Notes: generated from the letters alone by a model not told the origin. DNA of 64,000 nt from Locusta migratoria (GCA_026315105.1 JAOYRU010002417.1:62001-126000), one strand, 5' to 3'; counted from the stretch's first letter, positions 24,997 to 39,448 are shown. Numbers and translations are program-made.

Positions 24997-27096
24997 GTGT
25001 GGCCAGGGCGGCCAGTGCGGGTCGGTCGTGCAGCACCTGATGCTCCCTGGCCCATGGTAACTATATACATCCAAAATCATCTGCTCCTTGAAATTATGAC
25101 TACTTTACCTAAACAAACGGCGAATAAAGTGGATTACCATATAGAAACAGGAAAAAATATCATTTTGCGGAAAAATGAATGTAGTGGCTGTGTCAAAAGC
25201 AGTGAAAACGCGGTATACGCTAGTCGAATTAATCTGTGGTGTTGCGACCTGAGCAGCAGTGTGGCCAGGGTGGCCAGTACGGGTCGTTGGTGCAGCACCT
25301 GATGCTCCCTGGCCCATGGTAACTATATACATCCAAAATCATCTGCTCCTTGAATTTATGACTACTTTACCTAAACAAACGGCGAATAAATTGGATTACC
25401 ATATAGAAACAGGAAAAAATATCATTTTGCGGAAAAATGAATGTAGTGGCTGTGTCAAAAGCAGTGAAAACCCGATATACGCTAGTCGAACTAATCTGTG
25501 GTGCTGTGGCCAGAGCAGCAGTGTGGCCAGGGCGGCCAGTGGGGGTCGGTGGTGCAGCACCTGATGCTCCCTGGCCCATGGTAACTAAATACATCCAAAA
25601 TCATCTGCTCCTTGAAATTATGACTACTTTACCTAAACAAACGGCGAATAAAGTGGATTACCATATAGAAACAGGAAAAAGTATCATTTTGCGTAAAAAT
25701 GAATATAGTGGCTGTAAGTGTCAAAAGCAGTGAAAACGCGATATACGCTAGTCGAACTAATCTGTGGTGCTGTGGCCTGAGCAGCACTGTGGCCAGGGCG
25801 GCCAGTGCGGGTCGGTGGTGCAGCACCTGATGCTCCCTGGCCCATGGTAACTATATACATCGAAAATCATCTGCTCCTTGAAATTATGACTACTTTACCT
25901 AAACAAACAGCGAATAAAGTGGATTACCATATAGAAACAGGAAAAAATATCATTTTGCGGAAAAATGAATATAGTGGCTGTGTCAAAAGCAGTGAAAACG
26001 CGGTAGACGCTAGTCGAACTAATCTGTGGTGCTGTGGCCTGAGCAGCAGTGTGGCCAGGGCGGCCAGTGCGGGTCAGTGGTGCAGCACCTGATGCTCCCT
26101 GGCCCATGGTAACTATATACATCCAAAATCATCTGCTCCTTGAAATTATGACTACTTTACCTAAACAAACGGCGAATAAATTGGATTACCATATAGAAAC
26201 AGGAAAAAATATCATTTTACGGAAAAATGAATGTAGTAGCTGTGTCAAAAGCAGTGAAAACCCGATATACGCTAGTCGAACTAATCTGTGGTGCTGTGGC
26301 CAGAGCAGCAGTGTGGCCAGGGCGGCCAGTGCGGGTCGGTGGTGCAGCACCTGATGCTCCCTGGCCCATGGTAACTATATACATCCAAAAGCATCTGCTC
26401 CTTGAAAATATGACTACTTTACCTAAACAAACGGCGAATAAAGTGGATTACCATATAGAAACAAGAAAAAATATCATTTTGCGGAAAAGTGAATGTAGTG
26501 GCTGTGTCAAAAGCAGTGAAAACGCGGTATACGCTAGTCGAACTAATCTGTGGTGCTGTGGCCTGAGTAGCAGTGTGGCCAGGGCGACCAGTGCGGGTCG
26601 GTGGTGCAGCACCTGATGCTCCTTGGCCCATGGTAACTATATACATCCAAAATCATCTGCTCCTTGAAATTATGACTACTTTACCTAAACAAACGTCGAA
26701 TAAAGTGGATTACCATATAGAAACAGGAAAATATATCATCTTGCGGAAAAATGAATGTAGTGGATGTGTCAAAAGCAGTGAAAACGCGATATACGCTAGT
26801 CGAACTAATCTGTGGTGCTGTGGCCTGAGCAGCAGTGTGGCCAGGTCGGCCACTTTGGGTCGGTGGTGCAGCACCTGATGCTCCCTGGCCCATGGTAACT
26901 ATATACATCCAAAATCATGTGCTCCTTGAAATCATGACTACTTTACCTAAACAAATGGCGAATGAATATGATTACCATATAGAAACAGGAAAAAATATCA
27001 TTTTGCGGAAAAATGAATTTAGTGGCTGTGTCAAAAGCAGTGAAAACGCGATATACGCTAGTCGAACTAATCTGTGGTGCTGTGGCCTGAGCAGCA
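24997..27096 (+). repeat. Nine-type unit, first copy (b-i preceded by a chimeric a)
   Basis: Monomers 24,997 (b), 25,259 (c), 25,521 (d), 25,787 (e), 26,049 (f), 26,311 (g), 26,573 (h) and 26,835 (i) follow the reference order at 2,366-bp offset. The a position (24,731) is occupied by a chimeric monomer. Local differences include GGTGTTGCGACC near 25,248, GCACTGTGGCC near 25,786 and ATTTTACGG near 26,217. Confidence 0.88.
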
Positions 27097-29462
27097 GTGT
27101 GGCCAGGGCGGCCAGTGCGGGTCGGTGGTGCAGCACCTGATGCTCCCTGGCCCATGGTAACTATATACATCCAACATCATCTGCTCCTTGATATTATGAC
27201 TACTTTACCTAAACAAACGGCGAATAAAGTGGATTACCATATAGAAACAGGAAAAAATATCATTTTGCGGAAAAATGAATGTAGTGGCTGTAAGTGTCAA
27301 AAGCAGTGAAAACGCGATATACGCTAGTCGAACTACTCTGTGGTGCTGTGGCCTGAGCAGCAGTGTGGCCAGGGCGGCCAGTGCGGGTCGGTCGTGCAGC
27401 ACCTGATGCTCCCTGGCCCATGGTAACTATATACATCCAAAATCATCTGCTCCTTGATATTATGACTACTTTACCTAAACAAACGGCGAATAAAGTGGAT
27501 TACCATATAGAAACAGGAAAAAATATCATTTTGCGGAAAAATGAATGTAGTGGCTGTGTCAAAAGCAGTGAAAACGCGGTATACGCTAGTCGAACTAATC
27601 TGTGGTGCTGTGGCCTGAGCAGCAGTGTGGCCAGGGCGGCCAGTACGGGTCGTTGGTGCAGCACCTGATGCTCCCTGGCCCATGGTAACTATATACATCC
27701 AAAATCATCTGCTCCTTGAATTTATGACTACTTTACCTAAACAAACGGCGAATAAATTGGATTACCATATAGAAACAGGAAAAAATATCATTTTGCGGAA
27801 AAATGAATGTAGTGGCTGTGTCAAAAGCAGTGAAAACCCGATATACGCTAGTCGAACTAATCTGTGGTGCTGTGGCCAGAGCAGCAGTGTGGCCAGGGCG
27901 GCCAGTGCGGGTCGGTGGTGCAGCACCTGATGCTCCCTGGCCCATGGTAACTAAATACATCCAAAATCATCTGCTCCTTGAAATTATGACTACTTTACCT
28001 AAACAAACGGCGAATAAAGTGGATTACCATATAGAAACAGGAAAAAGTATCATTTTGCGGAAAAATGAATGTAGTGGCTGTAAGTGTCAAAAGCAGTGAA
28101 AACGCGATATACGCTAGTCGAACTAATCTGTGGTGCTGTGGCCTGAGCAGCAGTGTGGCCAGGGCGGCCAGTGCGGGTCGGTGGTGCAGCACCTGATGCT
28201 CCCTGGCCCATGGTAACTATATACATCGAAAATCATCTGATCCTTGAAATTATGACTACTTTACCTAAACAAACGGCGAATAAAGTGGATTACCATATAG
28301 AAACAGGAAAAAATATCATTTTGCGGAAAAATGAATATAGTGGCTGTGTCAAAAGCAGTGAAAACGCGGTAGACGCTAGTCGAACTAATCTGTGGTGCTG
28401 TGGCCTGAGCAGCAGTGTGGCCAGGGCGGCCAGTGCGGGTCAGTGGTGCAGCACCTGATGCTCCCTGGCCCATGGTAACTATATAAATCCAAAATCATCT
28501 GCTCCTTGAAATTATGACTACTTTACCTAAACAAACGGCGAATAAATTGGATTACCATATAGAAACAGGAAAAAATATCATTTTGCGGAAAAATGAATGT
28601 AGTAGCTGTGTCAAAAGCAGTGAAAACCCGATATACGCTAGTCGAACTAATCTGTGGTGCTGTGGCCAGAGCAGCAGTGTGGCCAGGGCGGCCAGTGCGG
28701 GTCGGTGGTGCAGCACCTGATGCTCCCTGGCCCATGGTAACTATATACATCCAAAAGCATCTGCTCCTTGAAAATATGACTACTTTACCTAAACAAACGG
28801 CGAATAAAGTGGATTACCATATAGAAACAAGAAAAAATATCATTTTGCGGAAAAGTGAATGTAGTGGCTGTGTCAAAAGCAGTGAAAACGCGGTATACGC
28901 TAGTCGAACTAATCTGTGGTGCTGTGGCCTGAGCAGCAGTGTGGCCAGGGCGACCAGTGCGGGTCGGTGGTGCAGCACCTGATGCTCCTTGGCCCATGGT
29001 AACTATATACATCCAAAATCATCTGCTCCTTGAAATTATGACTACTTTACCTAAACAAACGTCGAATAAAGTGGATTACCATATAGAAACAGGAAAATAT
29101 ATCATCTTGCGGAAAAATGAATGTAGTGGATGTGTCAAAAGCAGTGAAAACGCGATATACGCTAGTCGAACTAATCTGTGTTGCTGTGGCCTGAGCAGCA
29201 ATGTGGCCAGGTCGGCCACTTTGGGTCGGTGGTGCAGCACCTGATGCTCCCTGGCCCATGGTAACTATATACATCCAAAATCATGTGCTCCTTGAAATCA
29301 TGACTACTTTACCTAAACAAATGGCGAATGAATATGATTACCATATAGAAACAGGAAAAAATATCATTTTGCGCAAAAATGAATGTAGTGGCTGTGTCAA
29401 AAGCAGTGAAAACGCGATATACGCTAGTCGAACTAATCTGTGGTGCTGTGGCCTGAGCAGCA
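27097..29462 (+). repeat. Complete nine-monomer higher-order unit (a-i), reference copy, 2,366 bp
   Basis: Types by monomer start. a 27,097: TTGATATTATG, long form, GAACTACTCTG. b 27,363: GTCGGTCGTGC, TTGATATTATG, GGTATAC. c 27,625: GTACGGGTCGTTGG, TTGAATTTATG, AAATTGG, AACCCGATATAC. d 27,887: CTAAATACATCC, GGAAAAAGTATC, long form. e 28,153: TACATCGAAAATC, GAATATAGTGG, GGTAGACGC. f 28,415: GTCAGTGG, AAATTGG, GTAGTAGCTG, AACCCG. g 28,677: CCAAAAGCATC, GAAAATATG, AAACAAGAAAAAATATC, GGAAAAGTGAATG. h 28,939: GCGACCAGTGC, ACGTCGAAT, GGAAAATATATCATCTTG. i 29,201: CACTTTGGG, CATGTGCTCC, GAAATCATG, AATGAATATGATT. Seven short plus two long monomers give 2,366 bp. Confidence 0.92.
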
Positions 29463-31566
29463 GTGTGGCCAGGGCGGCCAGTGCGGGTCGGTGGTGCAGC
29501 ACCTGATGCTCCCTGGCCCATGGTAACTATATACATCCAAAATCATCTGCTCCTTGATATTATGACTACTTTACCTAAACAAACGGCGAATAAAGTGGAT
29601 TACCATATAGAAACAGGAAAAAATATCATTTTGCGGAAAAATGAATGTAGTGGCTGTAAGTGTCAAAAGCAGTGAAAACGCGATATACGCTAGTCGAACT
29701 AATCTGTGGTGCTGTGGCCTGCGCAGCAGTGTGGCCAAGGCGGCCAGTGCGGGTCGGTGGTGCAGCACCTGATGCTCCCCGGCCCATGGTAACTATATAC
29801 ATCCAAAATCATGTGCTCCTTGAAATCATGACTACTTTACCTAAACAAATGGCGAATCAATATGATTACCATATAGAAACAGGAAAAAATATCATTTTGC
29901 GGAAAAATGAATGTAGTGGCTGTAAGTGTCAAAAGCAGTGAAAACGCGATATACGCTAGTCTAACTACTCTGTGGTGCTGTGGCCTGAGCAGCAGTGTGG
30001 CCAGGGCGGCCAGTGCGGGTCGGTCGTGCAGCACCTGATGCTCCCTGGCCCATGGTAACTATATACATCCAAAATCATCTGCTCCTTGAAATTATGACTA
30101 CTTTACCTAAACAAACGGCGAATAAAGTGGATTACCATATAGAAACAGGAAAAAATATCATTTTGCGGAAAAATGAATGTAGTGGCTGTGTCAAAAGCAG
30201 TGAAAACGCGGTATACGCTAGTCGAACTAATCTGTGGTGCTGTGGCCTGAGCAGCACTGTGGCCAGGGCGGCCAGTGCGGGTCGGTGGTGCAGCACCTGA
30301 TGCTCCCTGGCCCATGGTAACTATATACATCGAAAATCATCTGCTCCTTGAAATTATGACTACTTTACCTAAACAAACAGCGAATAAAGTGGATTACCAT
30401 ATAGAAACAGGAAAAAATATCATTTTGCGGAAAAATGAATATAGTGGCTGTGTCAAAAGCAGTGAAAACGCGGTAGACGCTAGTCGAACTAATCTGTGGT
30501 GCTGTGGCCTGAGCAGCAGTGTGGCCAGGGCGGCCAGTGCGGGTCAGTGGTGCAGCACCTGATGCTCCCTGGCCCATGGTAACTATATACATCCAAAATC
30601 ATCTGCTCCTTGAAATTATGACTACTTTACCTAAACAAACGGCGAATAAATTGGATTACCATATAGAAACAGGAAAAAATATCATTTTACGGAAAAATGA
30701 ATGTAGTAGCTGTGTCAAAAGCAGTGAAAACCCGATATACGCTAGTCGAACTAATCTGTGGTGCTGTGGCCAGAGCAGCAGTGTGGCCAGGGCGGCCAGT
30801 GCGGGTCGGTGGTGCAGCACCTGATGCTCCCTGGCCCATGGTAACTATATACATCCAAAAGCATCTGCTCCTTGAAAATATGACTACTTTACCTAAACAA
30901 ACGGCGAATAAAGTGGATTACCATATAGAAACAAGAAAAAATATCATTTTGCGGAAAAGTGAATGTAGTGGCTGTGTCAAAAGCAGTGAAAACGCGGTAT
31001 ACGCTAGTCGAACTAATCTGTGGTGCTGTGGCCTGAGTAGCAGTGTGGCCAGGGCGACCAGTGCGGGTCGGTGGTGCAGCACCTGATGCTCCTTGGCCCA
31101 TGGTAACTATATACATCCAAAATCATCTGCTCCTTGAAATTATGACTACTTTACCTAAACAAACGTCGAATAAAGTGGATTACCATATAGAAACAGGAAA
31201 ATATATCATCTTGCGGAAAAATGAATGTAGTGGATGTGTCAAAAGCAGTGAAAACGCGATATACGCTAGTCGAACTAATCTGTGGTGCTGTGGCCTGAGC
31301 AGCAGTGTGGCCAGGTCGGCCACTTTGGGTCGGTGGTGCAGCACCTGATGCTCCCTGGCCCATGGTAACTATATACATCCAAAATCATCTGCTCCTTGAA
31401 ATCATGACTACTTTACCTAAACAAATGGCGAATGAATATGATTACCATATAGAAACAGGAAAAAATATCATTTTGCGGAAAAATGAATTTAGTGGCTGTG
31501 TCAAAAGCAGTGAAAACGCGATATACGCTAGTCGAACTAATCTGTGGTGCTGTGGCCTGAGCAGCA
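29463..31566 (+). repeat. Nine-type unit lacking c and d, third copy
   Basis: Order is a-like (29,463), chimeric a/i (29,729), b-like (29,995), e (30,257), f (30,519), g (30,781), h (31,043) and i (31,305). Types c and d are absent, and GCACTGTGGCC near 30,256 is shared with the first copy (about 25,786). From about 30,240 onward it matches 25,770 onward at 4,470 bp offset with very few differences, so it is a sister of the first copy, not of the reference copy. Confidence 0.88.
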
Positions 31567-33932
31567 GTGTGGCCAGGGCGGCCAGTGCGGGTCGGTGGTG
31601 CAGCACCTGATGCTCTCTGGCCCATGGTAACTATATACATCCAAAATCATCTGCTCCTTGATATTATGACTACTTTACCTAAACAAACGGCGAATAAAGT
31701 GGATTACCATATAGAAACAGGAAAAAATATCATTTTGCGGAAAAATGAATGTAGTGGCTGTAAGTGTCAAAAGCAGTGAAAACGCGATATACGCTAGTCG
31801 AACTACTCTGTGGTGCTGTGGCCTGAGCAGCAGTGTGGCCAGGGCGGCCAGTGCGGGTCGGTCGTGCAGCACCTGATGCTCCCTGGCCCATGGTAACTAT
31901 ATACATCCAAAATCATCTGCTCCTTGATATTATGACTACTTTACCTAAACAAACGGCGAATAAAGTGGATTACCATATAGAAACAGGAAAAAATATCATT
32001 TTGCGGAAAAATGAATGTAGTGGCTGTGTCAAAAGCAGTGAAAACGCGGTATACGCTAGTCGAACTAATCTGTGGTGCTGTGGCCTGAGCAGCAGTGTGG
32101 CCAGGGCGGCCAGTACGGGTCGTTGGTGCAGCACCTGATGCTCCCTGGCCCATGGTAACTATATACATCCACAATCATCTGCTCCTTGAATTTATGACTA
32201 CTTTACCTAAACAAACGGCGAATAAATTGGATTACCATATAGAAACAGGAAAAAATATCATTTTGCGGAAAAATGAATGTAGTGGCTGTGTCAAAAGCAG
32301 TGAAAACCCGATATACGCTAGTCGAACTAATCTGTGGTGCTGTGGCCAGAGCAGCAGTGTGGCCAGGGCGGCCAGTGCGGGTCGGTGGTGCAGCACCTGA
32401 TGCTCCCTGGCCCATGGTAACTAAATACATCCAAAATCATCTGCTCCTTGAAATTATGACTACTTTACCTAAACAAACGGCGAATAAAGTGGATTACCAT
32501 ATAGAAACAGGAAAAAGTATCATTTTGCGGAAAAATGAATGTAGTGGCTGTAAGTGTCAAAAGCAGTGAAAACGCGATATACGCTAGTCGAACTAATCTG
32601 TGGTGCTGTGGCCTGAGCAGCAGTGTGGCCAGGGCGGCCAGTGCGGGTCGGTGGTGCAGCACCTGATGCTCCCTGGTCCATGGTAACTATATACATCGAA
32701 AATCATCTGATCCTTGAAATTATGACTACTTTACCTAAACAAACGGCGAATAAAGTGGATTACCATATAGAAACAGGAAAAAATATCATTTTGCGGAAAA
32801 ATGAATATAGTGGCTGTGTCAAAAGCAGTGAAAACGCGGTAGACGCTAGTCGAACTAATCTGTGGTGCTGTGGCCTGAGCAGCAGTGTGGCCAGGGCGGC
32901 CAGTGCGGGTCAGTGGTGCAGCACCTGATGCTCCCTGGCCCATGGTAACTATATAAATCCAAAATCATCTGCTCCTTGAAATTATGACTACTTTACCTAA
33001 ACAAACGGCGAATAAATTGGATTACCATATAGAAACAGGAAAAAATATCATTTTGCGGAAAAATGAATGTAGTAGCTGTGTCAAAAGCAGTGAAAACCCG
33101 ATATACGCTAGTCGAACTAATCTGTGGTGCTGTGGCCAGAGCAGCAGTGTGGCCAGGGCGGCCAGTGCGGGTCGGTGGTGCAGCACCTGATGCTCCCTGG
33201 CCCATGGTAACTATATACATCCAAAAGCATCTGCTCCTTGAAAATATGACTACTTTACCTAAACAAACGGCGAATAAAGTGGATTACCATATAGAAACAA
33301 GAAAAAATATCATTTTGCGGAAAAGTGAATGTAGTGGCTGTGTCAAAAGCAGTGAAAACGCGGTATACGCTAGTCGAACTAATCTGTGGTGCTGTGGCCT
33401 GAGCAGCAGTGTGGCCAGGGCGACCAGTGCGGGTCGGTGGTGCAGCACCTGATGCTCCTTGGCCCATGGTAACTATATACTTCCAAAATCATCTGCTCCT
33501 TGAAATTATGACTACTTTACCTAAACAAACGTCGAATAAAGTGGATTACCATATAGAAACAGGAAAATATATCATCTTGCGGAAAAATGAATGTAGTGGA
33601 TGTGTCAAAAGCAGTGAAAACGCGATATACGCTAGTCGAACTAATCTGTGGTGCTGTGGCCTGAGCAGCAGTGTGGCCAGGTCGGCCACTTTGGGTCGGT
33701 GGTGCAGCACCTGATGCTCCCTGGCCCATGGTAACTATATACATCCAAAATCATGTGCTCCTTGAAATCATGACTACTTTACCTAAACAAATGGCGAATG
33801 AATATGTTTACCATATAGAAACAGGAAAAAATATCATTTTGCGCAAAAATGAATGTAGTGGCTGTGTCAAAAGCAGTGAAAACGCGATATACGCTAGTCG
33901 AACTAATCTGTGGTGCTGTGGCCTGAGCAGCA
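31567..33932 (+). repeat. Complete nine-monomer unit (a-i), fourth copy
   Basis: Order is a 31,567, b 31,833, c 32,095, d 32,357, e 32,623, f 32,885, g 33,147, h 33,409 and i 33,671, matching the reference copy at exactly 4,470 bp offset. Differences seen are few: GCTCTCTGG (31,613), CCACAATC (about 32,169), CTGGTCCATGG (about 32,675), ACTTCC (about 33,479) and TATGTTTACC (about 33,804), plus changes private to the reference such as GTTGCTG near 29,180. Confidence 0.92.
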
Positions 33933-36900
33933 GTGTGGCCAGGGCGGCCAGTGCGGGTCGGTGGTGCAGCACCTGATGCTCCCTGGCCCATGGTAACTAT
34001 ATACATCCAAAATCATCTGCTCCTTGATATTATGACTACTTTACCTAAACAAACGGCGAATAAAGTGGATTACCATATAGAAACAGGAAAAAATATCATT
34101 TTGCGGAAAAATGAATGTAGTGGCTGTAAGTGTCAAAAGCAGTGAAAACGCGATATACGCTAGTCGAACTAATCTGTGGTGCTGTGGCCTGAGCAGCAGT
34201 GTGGCCAGGGCGGCCAGTACGGGTCGTTGGTGCAGCACCTGATGCTCCCTGGCCCATGGTAACTATATACATCCAAAATCATCTGCTCCTTGAATTTATG
34301 ACTACTTTACCTAAACAAACGGCGAATAAATTGGATTACCATATAGAAACAGGAAAAAATATCATTTTGCGGAAAAATGAATGTAGTGGCTGTGTCAAAA
34401 GCAGTGGAAACCCGATATACGCTAGTCGAACTAATCTGTGGTGCTGTGGCCAGAGCAGCAGTGTGGCCAGGGCGGCCAGTGCGGGTCGGTGGTGCAGCAC
34501 CTGATGCTCCCTAGCCCATGGTAACTAAATACATCCAAAATCATCTGCTCCTTGAAATTATGACTACTTTACCTAAACAAACGGCGAATAAAGTGGATTA
34601 CCATATAGAAACAGCAAAAAGTATCATTTTGCGGAAAAATGAATGTAGTGGCTGTAAGTGTCAAAAGCAGTGAAAACGCGATATACGCTAGTCGAACTAA
34701 TCTGTGGTGCTGTGGCCTGAGCAGCAGTGTGGCCAGGGCGGCCAGTGCGGGTCGGTGGTGCAGCACCTGATGCTCCCTGGCCCATGGTAACTATATACAT
34801 CCAAAATCATCGGCTCCTTGAAATTATGACTACTTTACCTAAACAAACGGCGAATAAATTGGATTACCATATAGAAACAGGAAAAAATATCATTTTGCGG
34901 AAAAATGAATGTAGTGGCTGTAAGTGTCAAAAGCAGTGAAAACCCGATATACGCTAGTCGAACTAATCTGTGGTGCTGTGGCCAGAGCAGCAGTGTGGCC
35001 AGGGCGGCCAGTGCGGGTCGGTGGTGCAGCACCTGATGCTCCCTGGCCCATGGTAACTATATACATCCAAAAGCATCTGCTCCTTGAAAATATGACTACT
35101 TTACCTAAACAAACGGCGAATAAAGTGGATTACCATATAGAAACAAGAAAAAATATCATTTTGCGGAAAAGTGAATGTAGTGGCTGTGACAAAAGCAGTG
35201 AAAACGCGGTATACGCTAGTCGAACTAATCTGTGGTGCTGTGGCCTGAGCAGCAGTGTGGCCAGGGCGACCAGTGCGGGTCGGTGGTGCAGCACCTGATG
35301 CTCCCTGGCCCATGGTAACTATATACATCCAAAATCATCTGCTCCTTGAAGTTATGACTACTTTACCTAAACAAACGTCGAATAAAGTGGATTACCATAT
35401 AGAAACAGGAAAATATATCATCTTGCGAAAAAATGAATGTAGTGGCTGTGTCAAAAGCAGTGAAAACGCGATATACGCTAGTCGAACTAATCTGTGGTGC
35501 TGTGGCCTGAGCAGCAGTGTGGCCAGGGCGGCCAGTGCGGGTCGGTGGTGCAGCACCTGATGCTCCCTGGCCCATGGTAACTATATACATCCAAAATCAT
35601 CTGCTCCTTGAAATTATGACTACTTTACCTAAACAAACGTCGAATAAAGTGGATTACCATATAGAAACAGGAAAAAATATCATTTTGCGGAAAAATGAAT
35701 GTAGTGGCTGTGTCAAAAGCAGTGAAAACGCGGTAAACGCTAGTCGAACTAATCTGTGGTGCTGTGGCCTGAGCAGCAGTGTGGCCAGGGCGGCCAGTGC
35801 GGGTCGGTGGTGCAGCACCTGATGCTCCCTGGCCCATGGTAACTATATACATCCAAAATCATCTGCTCCTTGAAATTATGACTACTTTACCTAAACAAAC
35901 GGCGAATAAAGTGGATTACCATATAGAAACAGGAAAAATATCATTTTTCGGAAAAATGAATGTAGTGGCTGTGTCAAAAGCAGTGAAAACGCGGTATACG
36001 CTAGTCGAAATAATCTGTGGTGCTGTGGCCTGAGCAGCAGTGTGGCCAGGGCGGCCAGTGCGGGTCGGTCGTGCAGCACCTGGTGCTCCCTGGCCCATGG
36101 TAACTATATACATCCAAAATCATCTGCTCCTTGAAATTATGACTACTTTACCTAAACAAACGGCGAATAAATTGGATTACCATATAGAAACAGGAAAAAA
36201 TAACATTTTGCGGAAAATGAATGTAGTGGCTGTGTCAAAAGTAGTGAAAACCCGATATACGCTAGTCGAACTAATCTGTGGTGCTGTGGCCAGAGCAGCA
36301 GTGTGGCCAGGGCGGCCAGTGCGGGTCGGTGGTGCAGCACCTGATGCTCCCTGGCCCATGGTAACTAAATACATCCAAAATCATCTGCTCCTTGAAATTA
36401 TGACTATTTTACCTAAACAAACGGCGAATAAAGTGGATTGCCATATAGAAACAGGAAAAAGTATCATTTTGCGGAAAAATGAATGTAGTGGCTGTAAGTG
36501 TCAAAAGCAGTGAAAACGCGATATACGCTAGTCGAACTAATCTGTGGTGCTGTGGCCTGAGCAGCAGTGTGGCCAGGGCGGCCAGTGTGGGTCGGTGGTG
36601 CAGCACCTGATGCTCCCTGGCCCATGGTAACTATATACATCCAAAATCATCGGCTCCTTGAAATTATGACTACTTTAATTAAACAAACGGCGAATAAAGT
36701 GGATTATCATATAGAAACAGGAAAAAATATCATTTTGCGGAAAAATGAATGTAGTGGCTGTGTCAAAAGCAGTGAAAACGCGGTATACGCTAGTCGAACT
36801 AATCTGTGGTGCTGTGGCCTGAGCAGCAGTGTGGCCAGGGCGGCCAGTGCGGGTCAGTGGTGCAGCACCTGATGCTCCCTGGCCCATGGTAACTATATAC

Positions 36901-39448
36901 ATCCAAAAGCATCTGCTCCTTGAAAATATGACTACTTTACCTAAACAAACGGCGAATAAAGTGGATTACCATATAGAAACAAGAAAAAATATCATTTTGC
37001 GGAAAAGTGAATGTAGTGGCTGTGTCAAAAGCAGTGAAAACGCAGTATACGCTAGTCGAACTAATCTGTGGTGCTGTGGCCTGAGCAGCAGTGTGGCCAG
37101 GGCGGCCAGTGCGGGTCGGTCGTGCAGCACCTGATGCTCCCTGGCCCATGGTAACTATATACATCCAAAATCATCTGCTCCTTGAAATTATGACTACTTT
37201 ACCTAAACAAACGGCGAATAAAGTGGATTACCATATAGAAACAGGAAAAAATATCATTTTGCGGAAAAATGAATGTAGTGGCTGTGTCAAAAGCAGTGAA
37301 AACGCGGTATACGCTAGTCGAACTAATCTGTGGTGCTGTGGCCTGAGCAGCAGGGTGGCCAGGGCGGCCAGTGCGGGTCGGTGGTGCAGCACCTGATGCT
37401 CCCTGGCCCATGGTAACTATAAACATCCAAAATCATCTGCTCCTTGAAATTATGACTACTTTACCTAAACAAACGGCGAATAAAGTGGATTACCATATAG
37501 AAACAGGAAAAAATATCATTTTGCGGAAAAATGAATGTAGTGGCTGTGTCAAAAGCAGTGAAAACGCGGTATACGCTAGTCGAACTAATCTGTGGTGCTG
37601 TGGCCTGAGCAGCAGTGTGGCCAGGGCGGCCAGTGCGGGTCAGTCGTGCAGCACCTGATGCTCCCTGGCCCATGGTAACTATATACATCCAAAATCATCT
37701 GCTCCTTGAAATTATGACTCCTTTACCTAAACAAACGTCGAATAAAGTGGATTACCATATAGAAACAGGAAAATATATCATCTTGCGGAAAAATGAATGT
37801 AGTTGCTGTGTCAAAAGCAGTGAAAACGCGATATACGCTAGTCGAACTAATCTGTGGTGCTGTGGCCTGAGCAGCAGTGTGGCCAGGGCGGCCAGTGCGG
37901 GTCGGTGGTGCAGCACCTGATGCTCCCTGGCCCATGGTAACTATATACATCCAAAATCATCTGCTCCTTGAAATTATGACTCCTTTACCTAAACAAACGT
38001 CGAATAAAGTGGATTACCATATAGAAACAGGAAAATATATCATCTTGCGGAAAAATGAATATAGTGGCTGTGTCAAAAGCAGTGAAAACGCGATATACGC
38101 TAGTCGAACTAATCTGTGGTGCTGTGGCCTGAGCAGCAGTGTGGCCAGGGCGGCCAGTGCGGGTCGGTGGTGCAGCACCTGATGCTCCCTGGCCCATGGT
38201 AACTATTAACATCCAAAATCATCTGCTCCTTGAAATTATGACTACTTTACCTAAACAAACGGCGAATAAAGTGGATTACCATATAGAAACAGGAAAAAAT
38301 ATCATTTTGCGGAAAAATGAATGTAGTGGCTGTGTCAAAAGCAGTGAAAACGCGGTATACGCTAGTCGAACTAATCTGTGGTGCTGTGGCCTGAGCAGCA
38401 GTGTGGCCAGGGCGGCCAGTGCGGGTCGGCCGTGCAGCACCTGATGCTCCCTGGCCCATGGTAACTATATACATCCAAAATCATCTGCTCCTTGAAATTA
38501 TGACTACTTTACCTAAACAAACGGCGAATAAAGTGGATTACCATATAGAAACAGGAAAAAATTTCATTTTGCGGAAAAATGAATGTAGTGGCTGTGTCAA
38601 AGGCAGTGAAAACGCAGTATACTCTAGTCGAACTAATCTGTGGTGCTGTGGCCTGCGCAGCAGTGTGGCCAAGGCGGCCAGTGCGGGTCGGTGGTGCAGC
38701 ACCTGATGCTCCCTGGCCCATGGTAACTATATACATCCAAAATCATCTGCTCCTTGAAATTATGACTACTCTACCTAAACAAACGGCGAATAAATTGGAT
38801 TACCGTATAGAAACAGGAAAAAATATCATTTTGCGGAAAAATGAATGTAGTGGCTGTGTCAAAAGCAGTGAAAACGCGGTATACGCTAGTCGAACTAATC
38901 TGTGGTGCTGTGGCCTGAGCAGCAGTGTGGCCAGGGCGGCCAGTGCGGGTCGGTGGTGCAGCACCTGATGCTCCCTGGCACATGGTAACTATATACATCC
39001 AAAATCATTTGCTCCTTGAAATTATGACTACTTTACCTAAACAAACGGCGAATAAAGTGGATTACCGTATAGAAACAGGAAAAAATATCATTTTGCGGAA
39101 AAATGAATGTAGTGGCTGTGTCAAAAGCACTGAAAACGCAGTATACGCTAGTCGAACTAATCTGTGGTGTTGTGGCCTGAGCAGCAGTGTGGCCAGAGCG
39201 GCCAGTGCGGGTCGGTGGTGGAGCACCTGATGCTCCCTGGCCCATGGTAACTATATACATCCTAAATCATCTGCTCCTTGAAATTATGACTACTTTACCT
39301 AAACAAACGGCGAATAAAGTGGATTACCATATAGAAACAGGAAACAATATCATTTTGCGGAAAAATGAATGTAGTGGCTGTGTCAAAAGCAGTGAAAACG
39401 CGGTATACGCTAGTCGAACTAATCTGTGGTGCTGTGGCCTGAGCAGCA

